Source: Mycobacterium sp. Root135 (lineage in GTDB: Bacteria; Actinomycetota; Actinomycetes; Mycobacteriales; Mycobacteriaceae). From it: a stretch of DNA of 64,000 bases. Shown one piece after another: positions 35,245 to 47,059 of this stretch. Below the pieces are notes generated by a model. It made no database searches. It saw nothing but the letters and a program-made list of their open reading frames with translations, and was not told where the DNA came from. Positions within the stretch are counted from its first letter, which is position 1. Each line of letters starts with the position of its first letter. The stretch lies in assembly GCF_001426545.1 (NCBI RefSeq), contig NZ_LMEZ01000001.1, positions 1,364,912 through 1,428,911 on the forward strand. Reading direction: 5' to 3'. Both the position numbers and the translations under genes were made by a program.

Positions 35245-37977
35245 GTGACAGTGGGCCGGGCGACCGAACTCGCCGAGGTCACCGAGTCGCTCGCGGCGGT
35301 CTCCACCCGTGGGGCGGCACTGGTCGTGGACGGCGACGCCGGGATCGGCAAGTCAACGCTGCTCGACGCGGCCACCCGCTGGGCCAGCGTCAACGGGTAC
35401 GGCCGGCTCGGCTGCTCCGGGGTGCAGAGCCACACCGAGATCGGGTTCGCCGGGCTGCACGAACTCGTCCATCCGTTGCTGACCGACGTCTCCGCCCTGC
35501 CACCACGCCAGAAGTCGGCCCTGCTGACCGCCTTCGGGCTCGCGGACGGTCCTGCGCCGGACCGGCTCCTGGTCGGCCTGGCGGTCCTCGGACTTCTCGA
35601 GGAAGCGGCCAGTCGCCGACGCCTCCTGCTGATCGTCGACGACGCCCAGTGGCTGGACCAGTCGACCCTCGACGTGCTGACCTTCGTCGCCCGCCGGCTG
35701 ACCAACGCCCCGCTGATGATGCTGTGCGCCGTGCGAACGCCGCTGGACGGTTCGACACCGCCGCTGGACGGGTTGCCCCGCCTGTCGTTGGGGCCGCTCC
35801 CCTGCGACCAGGCCGCCGAGCTGCTCGCCACGACGCTGGAGGCGGCGCCTCGGGTGGTCGACGCCTACGCCCGACGGCGCGTCCTCGAACAGGCCGACGG
35901 CAATCCCCTTGCAGTCATCGAACTGGCAGCGACGCTCGGCGAGCACGGCGCCGACGGCGCGCTCTTCGCCGGCGAGCCACTGCCAACCAGCCGTCGCGTG
36001 GAGCGCGCCTTCCTGACCCAGCTTGAGACCCTGTCCGACCAAAGTCGGCTGCTTCTGCTGCTGATCTCGGCCAGCGACGGCCTCGTCACCGAAATCGACG
36101 GCGCAGCAACGTCTCTCGGAATGAACTTCGCCGAGACCCTCGTCCCGTTGGAGGCGTCCGGCTTGATCGCGCTGCGCGGGGGCGTCATTCGGGTGCGCCA
36201 TCCTCTGATCAGGTCCGCCGCCTACGGCGCCGCAACACTGTCGTCGCGGTCGCTGGTGCACCGGGCATTGGCCGGCGCGGTGACGAATCCGACCAGCGCG
36301 GCCTGGCATCGGGCCGAGGCGGCGTTCGGGCCGGACGAGCACGTGGCCGCCGACCTCGAGCGGGCCTCGGATCGCGCCAGGGCCCGCGGTGCCGGCGCGG
36401 AGGCCGCTGCGGCGTTGCGGCGCGCGGCGATCCTGACCCCCGACCTGGACCGTCGCGTCGAACGCTTGGCCACCGCCGCAGACGTGGCGCGCAGTGCGGG
36501 TCTCATCGAGGAGGCCATCAGGATCCTGCAGGAGGCCGAACCGCTCATCGCGTCGGGCGCCGTCGACGCCCAGCTGGCGATCACCCGGTTCGTCCTCAAC
36601 GCGACCGCCGCGATCCCCGGGCCGGCGGCGAGCGAACTGGTCTCGCTGGCCGGCAAGCAGGTCGACGGTGATTCGCGGCAGCGGGAACTGTTGTGGGCGG
36701 CGGCAATCGAATGCCGAATGCACGGCTTGTCGGAAGAATCGCGCCTGGACGTCGTCGCCGCCATTCGACGCGTCGCCGATTCTTCGGACCCACTGCTCAC
36801 CATCGGTCTGGCGTTGGTCGACGACGTCGGCCACGGCGCGCGAATTCGAGCGGGACTGCCGCAACTGATCACCGAGGTCGAAGACCAGCCGCTGCTCTTG
36901 CTGTCGCTGGGGATGGCCGCCGAGGCGGTCGCCGATCGGGACAGCGCACTGCGCTGCTACGGCCACGTGCAACGGCTGGCTCGCACGAGTGGCTCACCGG
37001 CCAACGAGTGCGAGGGGTTGCGCGGTGAAGCGAACATTCTGTTGACACAGGGCAGGATTCGGGCGGCCGCGACGAGCGCGGAGAACGCTCTACACATGGC
37101 CGAGGCAATGAATCTTCCAATGACGTCCGGGTCGGCCGCGGCGATTCTCGCCCGGGCCCAGGCGTGGCAGGGGCAGCAGGAGCGGGCGCGACACACGCTC
37201 GACCGTGCCCGCCGATGGTTGGCCGGGGACCCCACGATGCTGTGGCACGACGACGTCCACTGGGCAGCCGGCTTTGCGGCGCTGTGCGAGGGGAACCACG
37301 CCGAAGCCGTCGACCATCTGTCGAAGATGTCGCTACATCGCACCAGCAAGCGCTGGGCGATCGCCGACGTCGCCGAGGCGGCGGCCGGGTGCGGCCGCCA
37401 GGAGACGGTCCGAGCACTGGTCGCCGACACCGCGGAGCAAGCCAAAGCGCTTGGTGTGCAAAGCTTCCTGGTTCACCGAGCCCACGCGCTGGTCGCTCGG
37501 ACCGACTCCGAGGCCGACGACCACTTCACCGCGTCGCTGGCCGCCACCCACGGCCCCGCAGCCGACCTGGAGGTGGCCCGCTCGCATCTGCTCTACGGAG
37601 AATGGCTGCGTCGCCGCCGTCGCATCGTGGATGCCCGTGCGCACCTCTCGGTCGCCTTCACCGCCTTCGACACCGCCGGGACGACGCCCTTCGCCGACCG
37701 TGCCGCGCGTGAACTGCGTGCGGCCGGCGTCGCCGCGTCGCCGTCTCGGGCCGGCAGCGGGGCGGCGGGCATCCTGACTTCCCAGGAACTGCAGATCGCC
37801 CATCTGGCCGCCTCGGGCATGACCAACCGGGAGATCGCCGACCGCATCTACCTGTCGCACCGCACCGTGGCGGCCCACCTGTACAAGGTGTTTCCGAAGC
37901 TGGGGATCACGCGCCGCAATCAGTTGCCCGCCGCGCTCGGCGACCGCGCCGACGCGGCCGTTGGCCCCGAGCGATGA
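35245..37977 (+). CDS. Large LuxR-family (LAL) ATP-binding regulator
   Basis: A 910-residue regulator. Walker A is VDGDAGIGKSTLLDA near residues 31-45, Walker B is LLIVDDAQWLD, a TPR-like helical middle follows, and the C-terminus is a LuxR helix-turn-helix (LTSQELQIAHLAASGMTNRE, ISHRTVAAHL-type YLSHRTVAAHLYKVFPKLGI). LAL proteins (MalT-like) are ATP- and ligand-switched activators. The start GTG 35245 lies 55 bp from the divergent HxlR gene. It may activate the MFS exporter downstream. Confidence 0.92.
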   Translation: MTVGRATELAEVTESLAAVSTRGAALVVDGDAGIGKSTLLDAATRWASVNGYGRLGCSGVQSHTEIGFAGLHELVHPLLTDVSALPPRQKSALLTAFGLADGPAPDRLLVGLAVLGLLEEAASRRRLLLIVDDAQWLDQSTLDVLTFVARRLTNAPLMMLCAVRTPLDGSTPPLDGLPRLSLGPLPCDQAAELLATTLEAAPRVVDAYARRRVLEQADGNPLAVIELAATLGEHGADGALFAGEPLPTSRRVERAFLTQLETLSDQSRLLLLLISASDGLVTEIDGAATSLGMNFAETLVPLEASGLIALRGGVIRVRHPLIRSAAYGAATLSSRSLVHRALAGAVTNPTSAAWHRAEAAFGPDEHVAADLERASDRARARGAGAEAAAALRRAAILTPDLDRRVERLATAADVARSAGLIEEAIRILQEAEPLIASGAVDAQLAITRFVLNATAAIPGPAASELVSLAGKQVDGDSRQRELLWAAAIECRMHGLSEESRLDVVAAIRRVADSSDPLLTIGLALVDDVGHGARIRAGLPQLITEVEDQPLLLLSLGMAAEAVADRDSALRCYGHVQRLARTSGSPANECEGLRGEANILLTQGRIRAAATSAENALHMAEAMNLPMTSGSAAAILARAQAWQGQQERARHTLDRARRWLAGDPTMLWHDDVHWAAGFAALCEGNHAEAVDHLSKMSLHRTSKRWAIADVAEAAAGCGRQETVRALVADTAEQAKALGVQSFLVHRAHALVARTDSEADDHFTASLAATHGPAADLEVARSHLLYGEWLRRRRRIVDARAHLSVAFTAFDTAGTTPFADRAARELRAAGVAASPSRAGSGAAGILTSQELQIAHLAASGMTNREIADRIYLSHRTVAAHLYKVFPKLGITRRNQLPAALGDRADAAVGPER

Positions 37978-38035
37978 TCCACGCCTACCCTGGGTAGCCG
38001 CACTAACCAACGTGCCGTCATCCAGGGAGTGTGCA

Positions 38036-39472
38036 GTGAGTACCCGAGAACGATCCGTGGTTCGGCCGAAGGCGCTGCCCAGTGCGGGTGTCGTCATCGC
38101 GCTGCTGGTGTTCTCCGCATTCGTCATGATCCTCAACGAGACGATCATGAGCGTCGCGCTGCCCGTGTTGATCGTCGACCTGGACATCGCCGCCCGAACC
38201 GCGCAATGGCTGACCAGTGGTTTCCTGCTGACCATGGCCGTGGTGATCCCGATGTCGGGATCGCTACTGCAGCGCTTCCCGGTGCGGAACATCTTCATGG
38301 CGGCGATGTCGCTGTTCTGCGTGGGCACCCTGGTCGCGGCGCTGGCACCTGGTTTCACCGTTCTACTGGGCGGCCGCATCGTGCAGGCATGCGGTACCGC
38401 CGTCATGGTGCCGCTTCTGATGACGACCGTCATGAAGCTGATCCCTGCCGACCGACGCGGGCAGACCATGGGCACCATCTCCATCGTCATCGCCGTAGCA
38501 CCCGCCGTTGGGCCTACCCTGTCCGGTTTCATCCTCGGATCGTTGAACTGGCGGTGGATGTTCTGGATCGTGCTGCCCATCGCGTTGCTGGGGCTTCTCG
38601 CCGGGTGGATGTGGCTGCGCGTCGCCGACGACCGGGAGCATCCCACCCCGATCGATCCCGTCTCGGTGCCGCTGTCGGCGATCGCGTTCGCGGGCTTGGT
38701 GTTCGGGCTGTCCGAACTGGGGGCCTCCGGTGCCGACGGCCCGGCAGTTCCGGCGTGGGTGCCGCTCTGCGCCGGTGCGGTCGCGATGGCGTTGTTCGGC
38801 GCGCGGCAGCTGCGATTGCAGCGGGTCGACCGCGCGTTCCTCGATCTGCGGCCGTTCACCTACCGCCGGTTCTCGGTGTCGGTGGCCCTGGTGGTCATCG
38901 GTTTCACCGGGCTGTTCGGCGCGATCATCATGGTGCCGCTCTACGTGCAGGACGTGCTGGGCAAGAGCGCGTTGATTGCCGGCCTGACGAGCCTGCCCGG
39001 CGGACTGTTGATGGGCCTGGCGGGGCCCTTGGTCGGGCGAATATTCGACCGGCACGGCGCTCGACGACTCGTCGTCCCCGGTTCGATCATGCTGTTCCTG
39101 TCGCTGTGTGGATTCGCAACGATGTCCGCGGCCACGCCGGTCTGGGAACTCGTCGCGCTGCAAACCGTCATGATGGTGGGACTGTCGGCAATGTTCACCC
39201 CGCTGATGACGGACGCGCTCAGCGCACTCCCCGACCGCTTGTACTCGCACGGCAGCGCCATCATGACGACCCTGCAACAGGTCGCCGGCGCCGCGGGCAC
39301 CGCGTTGTTCGTGACGGTGATGGCCAAGGCGTCGACCTCAGGTGGCGCGCCAGACATGCCCGGCGTGCACGCCGCCTTCGTCACCGCGGCGGCGATCGGC
39401 GCCGTCGCCGTCGTGCTGTCGTTCTTCACCGCGACGCGCCCGTTGCCCGCTACCGGTACCCCGACGCACTAG
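38036..39472 (+). CDS. MFS multidrug exporter (DHA2/EmrB-QacA type)
   Basis: A 478-residue transporter from GTG 38036 with AGGGAG upstream. Membrane helix 1 motif D is LNETIMSVALPVLI, and the antiporter motif C is seen in APAVGPTLSGFILG; about 14 membrane spans are suggested. It follows the LAL gene by 58 nt in the same direction. It should export hydrophobic compounds using the proton gradient. Confidence 0.9.
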   Translation: MSTRERSVVRPKALPSAGVVIALLVFSAFVMILNETIMSVALPVLIVDLDIAARTAQWLTSGFLLTMAVVIPMSGSLLQRFPVRNIFMAAMSLFCVGTLVAALAPGFTVLLGGRIVQACGTAVMVPLLMTTVMKLIPADRRGQTMGTISIVIAVAPAVGPTLSGFILGSLNWRWMFWIVLPIALLGLLAGWMWLRVADDREHPTPIDPVSVPLSAIAFAGLVFGLSELGASGADGPAVPAWVPLCAGAVAMALFGARQLRLQRVDRAFLDLRPFTYRRFSVSVALVVIGFTGLFGAIIMVPLYVQDVLGKSALIAGLTSLPGGLLMGLAGPLVGRIFDRHGARRLVVPGSIMLFLSLCGFATMSAATPVWELVALQTVMMVGLSAMFTPLMTDALSALPDRLYSHGSAIMTTLQQVAGAAGTALFVTVMAKASTSGGAPDMPGVHAAFVTAAAIGAVAVVLSFFTATRPLPATGTPTH

Positions 39473-39481
39473 GAGGGTCCA

Positions 39482-41065
39482 TCAGGCCTCGAGTCGCGAC
39501 TCTTCTAGGTCGAGATCTCGAAGGATGCGGTTGAAGGTCTCATTGGACAGCCGCCCCTCCCGGCGCATCGTCAGGAGCGCGTCCCGCTGCGCCTGCAAGA
39601 CCAGCCGCACCATCTCCTGGTACGCCTGCGACCGATCCTCGTAGCCGTCGTCTTCGATCTTGCCGAGTCGGGCGGCAAAGCGGCGGGCCCGGTAGTCGTA
39701 GACGCCCCGCATGCGTTGAGTGGTGTCGTCCCTGGTCCACTCCTCGGCGCCGAGCGCGTCGATCTGGGACAGCGCCGCCTTGGCGGCTACCAACCGGGCT
39801 CTGATCTCTTCCTCGGTGTCCGGCTCGTCGTCGTCCGAGTCGAGGCGGCGGACCAGGGCGGGCAGCGTGAGCCCTTGTACGACGAGGGTGAAGAAGATGA
39901 CCGCAAATGTCAGAAACAGAATGAGGTCGCGCTGTGGAAATGCCGATCCGTCGCCGACGGTGAGCGGGATGGCCAGCGCGACGGCCAGCGACACCGCTCC
40001 ACGCATGCCGCTCCAAGCCATGATCATTCGCCATGACGCACTGAGGCGCCGCTGCGGAGACCCCGACCCACGGTCGACGACGCCGGTGATCGAGGGAACG
40101 GCGAAGAACCATGCCAGCCGAATGAGCACCACGGCCGCCGTCACGACTAGGGCGTACCCGGCGAGCGCGCCAACTGGATAGTCGTCGAGGCCCGCGACGA
40201 TCGTCCGAAGCTGGAGCCCCGTCATCACGAATAGCGTTGCGTTGATGAGAAAGTCGACGATGTCCCAGACGAAATAACCCTGCAGTCGTGGCCGGGCGTC
40301 GAGCACCTCCGGGCTGCGAATCGCCATGACGATGCCGGCGGCGACCGTCGCGAGCACGCCCGACGCGTCGACGGCCTGGGCCGGGAGGAACGCCGCGTAG
40401 CCGGTGAGCAACGAGATGGTGACGCTGATCTGCGGGTCGCTGATGTGCCGACGGACCCACGCCGACACCAATCCAACCGCCACGCCAATGGCCACACCGG
40501 CGACCACCCCGAAGACGAATCGCAGGCCGGCCTCGGCGAGCGAGAACGCCCCCGCGACAGTGGCGGCGACCGCAACGCGATAGGCGACCAGCGCGGTCGC
40601 GTCGTTGAACAACCCCTCGCCCTCGATGCTGCTGACGAGCCGGCGGGGGGCGTTGAGTCGGTGCATGATCGTCGCGGCCGCCACCGGATCCGTTGGAGAA
40701 AGGATGGCGCCCAACACGAACGCGGTTTGCCACGACATCCCGGGGATCATCGCGTGCGCGGCCGCCGCGACACCGGCCATCGTGACGAGCACCAGAACCA
40801 CGGTGCTCAACGTCAAGCCACGAAGGTTGGTTCGGAAGTCGTCGAAGTTGGCGTAGATCGCCGATTTGTACAGCAGTGGCGGCAGGAACAACGCGAGAAC
40901 GAGTTCCGGGTCGAGCGTGATCTCGGGCAACCCGTGGATGAACCCGATCGCAGCACCCCCGATGACCAGCATGATGGGGTACGGCACCGAGAGCCTGCAG
41001 GCCAGCGCCCCCAGTGCCGCGACGACCAGCAGCAATCCGGTGACGAACACCTCGACGTGGTTCAC
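39482..41065 (-). CDS. CPA1-family Na+(K+)/H+ antiporter
   Basis: A 527-residue antiporter with about 12 N-terminal membrane spans and a roughly 120-residue soluble C-terminus. The ion-binding ND motif is in EGEGLFNDATALV; AILSPTDPVAAATI is the unwound-helix region and WSGMRGAVSLAVAL the conserved Arg helix, all typical of NhaP/NHE-like CPA1. It should exchange cations for protons in pH and salt homeostasis. It is convergent with the MFS exporter (9 nt). Confidence 0.93.
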   Translation of the reverse strand: MNHVEVFVTGLLLVVAALGALACRLSVPYPIMLVIGGAAIGFIHGLPEITLDPELVLALFLPPLLYKSAIYANFDDFRTNLRGLTLSTVVLVLVTMAGVAAAAHAMIPGMSWQTAFVLGAILSPTDPVAAATIMHRLNAPRRLVSSIEGEGLFNDATALVAYRVAVAATVAGAFSLAEAGLRFVFGVVAGVAIGVAVGLVSAWVRRHISDPQISVTISLLTGYAAFLPAQAVDASGVLATVAAGIVMAIRSPEVLDARPRLQGYFVWDIVDFLINATLFVMTGLQLRTIVAGLDDYPVGALAGYALVVTAAVVLIRLAWFFAVPSITGVVDRGSGSPQRRLSASWRMIMAWSGMRGAVSLAVALAIPLTVGDGSAFPQRDLILFLTFAVIFFTLVVQGLTLPALVRRLDSDDDEPDTEEEIRARLVAAKAALSQIDALGAEEWTRDDTTQRMRGVYDYRARRFAARLGKIEDDGYEDRSQAYQEMVRLVLQAQRDALLTMRREGRLSNETFNRILRDLDLEESRLEA

Positions 41066-41434
41066 GGCATGCCCCTTTCCAGCGATCCGGCAAGGTCTTC
41101 CTTGGCATCATCGTGCACGCGGCATTGAAGCGCTCGGAACAGCCAGATATCGCAGGCCCTCTGAGGGACGGCGACACCCGATGGCCGGGTCGAACCCACG
41201 GAATCACGTTCGCGGACAAGCGCTATCGCGGCCCGTACGCCCCCTTCCCATGACGGATGTCGGCATCAAACTGTCTCTAGGCAGACCTGTAGCCAGGCAT
41301 CAGCCAAGATCGCGCGGTCCGGAGAGCTGGACGGACCCATGCCGAAGTGCACCCCGCGAGCCAGGCAGGGCAGCGGGGTGCACCTCAGGTTCTTTGGCCA
41401 GCGCCGTCCCCTTCTAGGAGATCGGCACCGCCGC
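41066..41434. other. 369-bp intergenic region upstream of the antiporter, containing the mim terminator
   Basis: No gene was recognised. The right third contains the hairpin at 41347-41383, which lies downstream of groEL. The left part is the upstream region of the antiporter gene; no promoter hexamers were convincing by eye. Confidence 0.5.
41347..41383 (-). terminator. Stem-loop terminator downstream of the mim operon
   Basis: An 11-bp perfect stem (GTGCACCCCGC at 41347-41357 with GCGGGGTGCAC at 41373-41383) and a 15-nt loop, extendable past one mismatch by two more pairs. It is 52 nt beyond the groEL stop. There is no T-tract, which is common for mycobacterial intrinsic terminators. Confidence 0.7.
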
Positions 41435-43377
<1,943 letters not shown>

Positions 43378-43412
43378 GATGGGCTGTTCCTTCGTGGCGA
43401 GACTGTGACGGG

Positions 43413-44459
43413 CTACCGGGAGATGACGACCTTCAAGGCGTCGTGGGTGTCGGCATTGGCGAACACCTCGTACGCGTCGACCATCTGGTCGAGTTGGAAG
43501 GAATGGGTGCCGAATGCTCCGGCGTCGATCTTCCCGTGCGCCAACAGTTCCAGGAGGGTGCCCACCGTGGTTCCGTTGACCAGACCGGTCGTCAACGTGA
43601 TGTTCTTGATCCACAGGTCTTCCAGGTGGAACGTCACCGGCTTTCCGTGAACACCGACGTTGGCGATGCGACCGCCGGGACGCACCAACTCGGTGCACAC
43701 GTCGAACGTCTCGGGTATGCCGACGGCTTCGATGGCGACGTTCGCGCCGAGGCCGTTGGTCATCTCCAGGACACGCGCCCGAACGTCTTCACGCTCACTG
43801 TTGATCGTCATGTCCGCACCAAACGAGATCGACCGCTTGAGCCGGGACTCCGAGATGTCCACGGCGATGACCGTTGCGGCACCGTACAACCCGGCCGTCT
43901 TGATCGCGGCCAGCCCGATGGGCCCGGCGCCGACCACCACGACCGAGTCCCCCGGCTTGACGGCCGCATTCTGCACGCCCATTTCAAAGCCCGTGGGAAG
44001 GACGTCGGCCAGGAAGATCGCCTCCTCGTTGGTCACCGTCTCGGGCAGCACGTGCACGCTGGTCTCGGCATACGGCACCCGCACCAGCTCGGCCTGAGTG
44101 CCGTCGACCAGGTGACCGAAGATCCAGCCGATCCCACCGACCGTCGCACAGTGCGACGGCATCGCGGAGCGGCACGGTCCACATTTGCCACAGGTGGTGA
44201 TGGCAGGCACCAAAACCCGGTCGTCAACCTTCAAATCGGTTACGGCCGAACCTATTTCGGTGATGGTTCCCACGGCCTCGTGTCCAAGGACGCGCCCGGC
44301 GGTGACCGCCGGGACGTCGCCCTTGAGGATGTGGAGGTCGGTCCCACAAATCGTCGTCGTGTCGACGCGGACCACGACGTCGGTCGGGTCGACCAACTGC
44401 GCGTCTGGAACGTCGGTCCACGACTTCGAACCCGGGCCGTGGAACACCAGCGCCTTCAC
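43413..44459 (-). CDS. Zinc-dependent alcohol dehydrogenase
   Basis: A 348-residue medium-chain dehydrogenase from GTG 44459. Catalytic zinc ligands are Cys38 (ICGTDLH), His60 and Glu61 (GHEAVG); structural zinc is held by Cys90, Cys93, Cys96 and Cys104. [13 protein letters not shown] is the NAD loop. The start overlaps mimD by 4 nt (GTGA). It should oxidise 2-propanol (or other alcohols) from the monooxygenase to acetone, completing the pathway step. Confidence 0.93.
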   Translation of the reverse strand: MKALVFHGPGSKSWTDVPDAQLVDPTDVVVRVDTTTICGTDLHILKGDVPAVTAGRVLGHEAVGTITEIGSAVTDLKVDDRVLVPAITTCGKCGPCRSAMPSHCATVGGIGWIFGHLVDGTQAELVRVPYAETSVHVLPETVTNEEAIFLADVLPTGFEMGVQNAAVKPGDSVVVVGAGPIGLAAIKTAGLYGAATVIAVDISESRLKRSISFGADMTINSEREDVRARVLEMTNGLGANVAIEAVGIPETFDVCTELVRPGGRIANVGVHGKPVTFHLEDLWIKNITLTTGLVNGTTVGTLLELLAHGKIDAGAFGTHSFQLDQMVDAYEVFANADTHDALKVVISR

Positions 44460-44812
44460 GAAGATTCGCCCGACGTCGCGGTGAGGTCGAAGCCGATGTA
44501 CTCGGCGGCGTCCTCGGGGCTGGCGAACAGGATGGTCTTGTCGTCGAGATGCACCATCCGTCCGTAGTGCGTGGAGCTGATCTCCTCGAAGATCGAGCCG
44601 TCGAACTCCTCGCCGAGGGCCTCGGTGAGTTCGTCGTAGTCGAAGTTCAGCAGCTTCACACCGTCGACGCGGATCATCGACGGGTATTCGGTGAGTTCGA
44701 CGCCTTCCTTGGCGCCCATCACCTCGGCGACGACACGGCCGATCGGCGTGTTCATCAGGGTGACGCCGCACATGTTGGAAAACTCGGTGGCTGAGCCGAA
44801 TTGCATGGTCAC
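44456..44812 (-). CDS. mimD: Propane monooxygenase coupling protein
   Basis: A 118-residue regulatory (coupling) component. [32 protein letters not shown] when read in pieces, and [20 protein letters not shown] are family-typical. It lacks cofactors and binds the hydroxylase to tune electron transfer, like MmoB or TmoD. GTG 44812 overlaps the mimC stop by 4 nt; an internal ATG at 44806 would remove two residues. Confidence 0.93.
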   Translation of the reverse strand: MTMQFGSATEFSNMCGVTLMNTPIGRVVAEVMGAKEGVELTEYPSMIRVDGVKLLNFDYDELTEALGEEFDGSIFEEISSTHYGRMVHLDDKTILFASPEDAAEYIGFDLTATSGESS

Positions 44813-45918
44813 TTGGACAACTCCTCGGGGATGTCGAGCTCGATTTCTTGCAGCAGGGCGGTGAACTTGGCGATCGCGGCGTCGAAGCTGGAGGCGAAGG
44901 TCACCGCCTTGTCGGCCGGAGTCGACCAGATCGGTTGCAGCGCACGGGCGGCCTCCAGGCAGCGCGGCACCCAGATGTCCAGCCACTCGGCGAACAGGGC
45001 CTTGTTCGCGGCACCGAACTCTTCGTCGCGGGTCAGCAGCCGGAACAGGTTCCGGGTGTAGTTGAGGTCGCGGTCGTAGTCGTGCTCACCGGTGCCCACG
45101 ATGGTCGGGGTGATGTAGTCGCCGTTGCGGGCCGCGATCTGCATGACCAGCTCGCTGCGGAACAACGAACCGACCAGCTGTTCGAAGACGATGTTGGTGG
45201 CGAACAGCAGTTGGCACCAATCCCCCACTGCGGTCAGCTCTTCGACGACCTTGCGGATCGGCTGCCACTCGGGCGCCTCCTGCCACACCGCCTTGTGGGC
45301 GCTTCCGTCGAACGCGTCGGTGGCCTCGGAGAGGTCCAGGTTGAACAACGCGAGGTCCTGGGCGAAGCGCATCTTGTGTGCGGCGTTGACGGCCACCGCG
45401 GTGTTGATCATGTTCGTCGGACCCGATCGCTGGATGGAGGTGAAGACGTGCAGCGCCAGCCCGTTCTCGGCGTGCATCCACGCTCCGACGTTGCGTTCGA
45501 TGAAGGTCAACCAGGCCGAGTTCCAGCTGTCGTACACCCGCGCCCGCTTGGCGTTCTTGAGGCACAACTCGACCTGACGCACGACCGCGGCGTTGTTGCG
45601 GAAGATCGTCTGATTCCATTCCTCGTTCGGGTCGAGGAACGCGTGCCAATTGGAGGACTTGGCGGTGGTCCAGTCCTTGGGGTAACCCCCGGGGCCGTCA
45701 CCGAAGCCGTAGACCCAGCCCTGGCTGAGGTGACGGTCGGGGTCGGGCTGCACGTCGACGGTGACGTCTTCGTACATGGTGGCGCGCAGCTTGGCCGGCT
45801 TGAAGTAGGAGTAGTTGCGGCTCTTGGAACTTGGGAACACCTTGGCTCCGGCTTCGGAGTCGGTGAACTCGATCTTGGGAAAGCTGCGTTCCTTGGGCTT
45901 TTCGGGGGCTGACATCAA
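44809..45918 (-). CDS. mimC: Propane monooxygenase hydroxylase small (beta) subunit
   Basis: A 369-residue ferritin-like subunit that pairs with MimA in the (alpha-beta)2 hydroxylase. It is all-helical, with the conserved [18 protein letters not shown] segment ([17 protein letters not shown]), [21 protein letters not shown] and [18 protein letters not shown] when read in pieces. The diiron ligands of the large subunit are not conserved, as expected for beta subunits. It lies between mimB and mimD as in M. smegmatis. Confidence 0.93.
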   Translation of the reverse strand: MMSAPEKPKERSFPKIEFTDSEAGAKVFPSSKSRNYSYFKPAKLRATMYEDVTVDVQPDPDRHLSQGWVYGFGDGPGGYPKDWTTAKSSNWHAFLDPNEEWNQTIFRNNAAVVRQVELCLKNAKRARVYDSWNSAWLTFIERNVGAWMHAENGLALHVFTSIQRSGPTNMINTAVAVNAAHKMRFAQDLALFNLDLSEATDAFDGSAHKAVWQEAPEWQPIRKVVEELTAVGDWCQLLFATNIVFEQLVGSLFRSELVMQIAARNGDYITPTIVGTGEHDYDRDLNYTRNLFRLLTRDEEFGAANKALFAEWLDIWVPRCLEAARALQPIWSTPADKAVTFASSFDAAIAKFTALLQEIELDIPEELSK

Positions 45919-45939
45919 AATTCCTTTCGGGTGGGCTGT

Positions 45940-46986
45940 CTACTGATCGAAGAGCGGGCTGGTGAAGCTGTCGTAGAAGACTTGGTCCTTGGGGACGGAA
46001 TTGGCCTCGAGGAAGACCAGCGCCGCGTCGACCATCGGCGGCGGGCCACAGAGGTACACCTCGGTCTTGGCGATCGCCTCTTCGTGGCGGGCGACGACGT
46101 CGGTGACCATGCCCTCCTCCACCGTGACACCGTCGTGCACGGTTCCCTCGGCGGATTCCGACAGGCAGGCGATGAACCGGAAGTCGTTGAGCCCCTTGAC
46201 CAATTCCAGAATCTCGTCGAGGTAGAACAGATCGGTGGCGGTGCGTGCGCCATAGTAGAACCGCACCGGCCGGGTGTTCTCGGTTTCGTGCATGTGGCGC
46301 AGCAGCGACAGGATCGGGGCCATGCCTGCGCCGCCGCCGATGCAGACAACCGGAAGCACGTGGCCGTCCTTGAGCGTGAACGAACCGTAGGGGCCGGTGA
46401 TGGCGATCTCGTCGCCGACCTTGACGTCGCCGTCCAGCAGCGCGGAGAACTTGCCGCCGGGGTACTTCTTGATCAGGAACTCGACCTGATCGGTCGACGC
46501 CTGCGTGGTGGCCATCGAAAAAGAGCGGTGCTCGTCGGTGCCGGGGATGTGCACGTCGGCATACTGGCCGGGCTTGAAGTCGAACTTGCCGGGTTCGACC
46601 GGCTTGAGCCGCAGCGACACGATGTCGCGCGTCATGGCCTCCACGGCCAGCACCTGGGTGCGGACGTCCTGGATGGGGATCCCGCCGAGGAGCTCGTCCT
46701 CGTCGAAGTTGAGCAGCTCAATGGTGCAGTCGCTGAACGCATGTGAGCGGCACAGCAGCACGAAGCCGTCGTCGACCTCGGAGTCGTTGCAGGCGAAGGT
46801 GGAGTAGTTCTCCATCTGAATCTCGCCGTCGAGAACGTAGGACTTGCAGGCCGAGCAGCGGCCTTCGCGGCACCCGTGCATGAGGTGGATGCCCTGGCGG
46901 AAGGCGGCGTCGAGAATGTTCTCGTCCTCGTTGACTTCCATCTCGAGGTTGACGGGCTCGAACGTGATCTTGTGTGAATCCGCCAT
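45940..46986 (-). CDS. mimB: Propane monooxygenase NADH reductase component
   Basis: A 348-residue electron-transfer protein. The N-terminal plant-type [2Fe-2S] domain has Cys39, Cys44, Cys47 and Cys79 (HGCREGRCSACKS and LLCRS). It is followed by an FAD domain (HRSFSMA) and an NADH domain (VVCIGGGAGMAPILSLLRHM and CGPPPMV). It passes electrons from NADH to the MimA diiron site. It is preceded by AAAGGAG and, further upstream, by the large stem-loop at 47004-47052. Confidence 0.95.
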   Translation of the reverse strand: MADSHKITFEPVNLEMEVNEDENILDAAFRQGIHLMHGCREGRCSACKSYVLDGEIQMENYSTFACNDSEVDDGFVLLCRSHAFSDCTIELLNFDEDELLGGIPIQDVRTQVLAVEAMTRDIVSLRLKPVEPGKFDFKPGQYADVHIPGTDEHRSFSMATTQASTDQVEFLIKKYPGGKFSALLDGDVKVGDEIAITGPYGSFTLKDGHVLPVVCIGGGAGMAPILSLLRHMHETENTRPVRFYYGARTATDLFYLDEILELVKGLNDFRFIACLSESAEGTVHDGVTVEEGMVTDVVARHEEAIAKTEVYLCGPPPMVDAALVFLEANSVPKDQVFYDSFTSPLFDQ

Positions 46987-47003
46987 GAAGGCTCCTTTGC
47001 GGG

Positions 47004-47052
47004 GATTTGTGGAGTGTGAGCCGCGGGGAGCGCGGCTCACACTCCACAAATC
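47004..47052. promoter_or_regulatory. Perfect 22-bp stem-loop between mimA and mimB
   Basis: Arms 47004-47025 and 47031-47052 are exact reverse complements, with a 5-nt GGGAG loop. It starts 7 nt after the mimA stop and ends 17 nt before the mimB start, leaving room for the ribosome site only. No T-tract follows on the coding strand, so it is more likely a processing, stabilising or partial-attenuation element than a full terminator. Confidence 0.85.
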
Positions 47053-47059
47053 GTGTGGA

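Noticed and set aside
35353..36972. 539-codon minus-strand open frame inside the LAL regulator
   Set aside because: Antisense shadow of a convincing Walker A/B and LuxR protein.
43413..44771. 452-residue version of the alcohol dehydrogenase
   Set aside because: The extension is out-of-frame mimD sequence; GTG 44459 matches the family start.
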